Shown here piece after piece: positions 6,120 through 7,430 of a stretch of 7,430 nt of DNA. Position 1 is the first letter of the stretch, and every line of letters starts with the position of its first letter. The position numbers and the translations under genes were made by a program. The stretch spans positions 1-7,430 of the forward strand of contig CAJODX010000049.1 of NCBI GenBank assembly GCA_905233295.1, written 5' to 3'. Source of the stretch: an uncultured Synergistales bacterium. Its GTDB lineage: Bacteria; Synergistota; Synergistia; Synergistales; Aminobacteriaceae. Under the pieces are notes generated by a model. The model saw nothing but the letters and a program-made list of their open reading frames with translations. It was not told the DNA's origin and did no database searches.

Positions 6120-7430
6120 TTAAATTCCTCTGGGTTTAACATCAATGCCGCGTTCCTCAGGCGTACCGGGAACCAGCGAGTCGCAAACAGCCGCGCAAAG
6201 TCCGGCTACAGCCATGGGTGTCTTCAAAACAGCCCAGACCATTCCGCCAAGAGTCTGCATTAACTGACTGCTCTCAGGGTTCATAAAAATTTTCTGATTC
6301 GCTTCAACCCAGCCGGGAAGTCCGAGTGCCATCAGGAAAGCGAAACCGATGATTAAAATATTTCTCTGGCTGCTCATGTCCGCACGCATTAAAACCTGAA
6401 TGCCCATTGCTCCGATTGTTCCGAATAAAGCTATATAAGCTCCTCCGATTATCGGTGAAGGCATTGTTGCGATTAACGCGCTGAGTTTTCCGACGAAGCT
6501 CATAAGAATTAAAATCACCGCTCCCGTTCTTACGACTAAACGCGATGCGACACCGGTCAAGCCGATTAAGCCGATATTTTCAGTGTACGATGTCGTTCCT
6601 ACCGAGCCGAAAATTCCGGATAATGCACAGCAAAGTCCTTCAGCACCGATACCGCGGCTGATAGTCTCTGAGTCGGGATCGTCAACGCCTGACGCGTATG
6701 AAACAGAATGATAATCGCCGATTGATTCAATCATTGTAGCGAAGAAACCTGCAAGCAACGCCGCGAAAGCCATCAGACTGAATTTTGGCATTCCCCACGG
6801 GATTATCACGTTTTTGACCTCGCGGAACCAAGGAGCTTCACTGACTTTTGCAAGATTTACATATGCGGGGTGGTCGGGACCAAAAGTTCCGTTCTGCGAG
6901 AAGAACAGACAGCCGCAGTAAGTTATCACGATAGCGAGAAGAATTGCGAAAATATTTATATATTTATTTTTCAACACAAGACTGAACAGGAAAATCAGAA
7001 CCACGACAGCGAGAGATGCCGGCCAGTAATTTGCGGCGTTGCCCTGAACGGCTGTTCCTGCGAGCGAAAATCCTATCGCCATTATGACAGGACCTATAAC
7101 AACGGGCGTTATGACTTTGCGGATATATCCCACGATTTTGCTGTAACCGATGAATGAAAGGATAAGTCCTCCCGCAATCAAGCCTCCGCCAAGATACTGC
7201 ATCACTGTTTCAGGTCCTGAAGCTTTGTAAAGCGCGATGACCGTCATTACCGAAGGGATAAAAGAAAAACTCGATCCCTGAACTATCGGAAGTCCTGAAC
7301 CGAGTTTTTTGCTTGTCTGAATGAGCGTTGCCACTCCCATTCCGAAATATACGCAGGAAATTAACGAAGCAATTTGCAATGCGTCCATTCCCATTGCCGG
7401 ACCGAATATCAAAGGAACAAGAGTTGTTGA
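6120..7430 (-). CDS. NCS2/SLC23-type nucleobase permease (5' partial)
   Basis: A polytopic membrane protein with 436 visible residues, numbered here from the right edge. The frame stays open to the window end, and the first visible residues (STTLVPLIFGPAMG) belong to the family's TM1, so roughly the first 20-50 residues are missing; the TTG at 7412 is not the true start. Family signatures are the LPIVQGSSFSF segment in TM3, the TM8 motif ESIGDYHSVSYASG with Glu235 (the conserved substrate-contacting Glu of UraA, UapA and relatives), and the TM10 signature E284-N-x-G-x4-T292-G293, which fits the NAT consensus [Q/E/P]-N-x-G-x4-T-[R/K/G]. These transporters import uracil, xanthine, uric acid or other bases with protons, while the vertebrate SVCT members carry ascorbate with sodium. 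The TENIGLIGLTG and ESIGDY wording is closer to the SLC23/purine branch than to classical uracil permeases, but the substrate cannot be assigned. It is convergent with citG and so is a separate transcription unit. Confidence 0.9.
   Translation of the reverse strand, partial: STTLVPLIFGPAMGMDALQIASLISCVYFGMGVATLIQTSKKLGSGLPIVQGSSFSFIPSVMTVIALYKASGPETVMQYLGGGLIAGGLILSFIGYSKIVGYIRKVITPVVIGPVIMAIGFSLAGTAVQGNAANYWPASLAVVVLIFLFSLVLKNKYINIFAILLAIVITYCGCLFFSQNGTFGPDHPAYVNLAKVSEAPWFREVKNVIIPWGMPKFSLMAFAALLAGFFATMIESIGDYHSVSYASGVDDPDSETISRGIGAEGLCCALSGIFGSVGTTSYTENIGLIGLTGVASRLVVRTGAVILILMSFVGKLSALIATMPSPIIGGAYIALFGTIGAMGIQVLMRADMSSQRNILIIGFAFLMALGLPGWVEANQKIFMNPESSQLMQTLGGMVWAVLKTPMAVAGLCAAVCDSLVPGTPEERGIDVKPRGI

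Noticed and set aside
6870..7157. Plus-strand 95-codon frame opposite the nucleobase permease
   Set aside because: Antisense to conserved transmembrane segments of the permease; the peptide is not membrane-like or family-like.
7410..7412. TTG as start codon of the nucleobase permease
   Set aside because: The frame continues to the right edge with residues fitting the family's TM1, so the gene is truncated by the window.
1..7430. CRISPR array, tRNA, rRNA, insertion sequence or phage attachment site
   Set aside because: No spaced direct repeats, cloverleaf sequence, transposase or terminal inverted repeats were found; almost all of the window is coding.

Overview
The window carries five protein genes on a chromosome-like stretch with little intergenic DNA. 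Base composition is fairly balanced, and synonymous positions look alike in all five genes, so there is no sign of an insertion or recent transfer. An RND pump with a periplasmic adaptor that keeps the TolC-docking motif points to a bacterium with an outer membrane. The Tim44-like/zinc-ribbon protein and the SLC23-like nucleobase permease are types I associate with Firmicutes- or Synergistota-related anaerobes. A Synergistota or Negativicutes-like gut or rumen organism is my best guess, but this is an inference and not a taxonomic call.

Layout, left to right. (1) Positions 2-835, plus strand: the C-terminal part of a membrane-anchored protein with a Ser-rich segment, one transmembrane helix, a Tim44-like domain and a four-Cys zinc ribbon; its N-terminus lies off the left edge. 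(2) Positions 836-936: a 101-base gap with a perfect extended -10 box, an overlapping imperfect inverted repeat and a ribosome binding site. (3) Positions 937-2046: an RND periplasmic adaptor. (4) Positions 2050-5175, three bases later: a full-length 1041-residue RND inner-membrane permease. (5) Positions 5129-6070: a CitG-type triphosphoribosyl-dephospho-CoA synthase whose reading frame overlaps the acidic tail of the permease. (6) Positions 6120-7430, minus strand and convergent: an NCS2/SLC23-type nucleobase permease cut by the right edge, with a likely Rho-independent terminator lying inside the 3' end of citG.

Genes 3, 4 and 5 look like one transcription unit read from the promoter near 880. 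The adaptor and permease should form a tripartite efflux system with a TolC-type outer-membrane channel encoded elsewhere. CitG makes the precursor of the citrate lyase or malonate decarboxylase prosthetic group and has no obvious functional link to the pump.

The most notable observation is in the permease. The paired transmembrane aspartates that relay protons in AcrB-type pumps (TM4, Asp407/Asp408) are Met399/Asn400 here. The partner Lys of TM10 is Asn921 and the TM11 Thr is Ala958, while the TM11 Arg (Arg951) is kept. The protein is otherwise intact, so it is either a member of an RND branch with a different energy-coupling site or a transporter that is not proton driven in the usual way.
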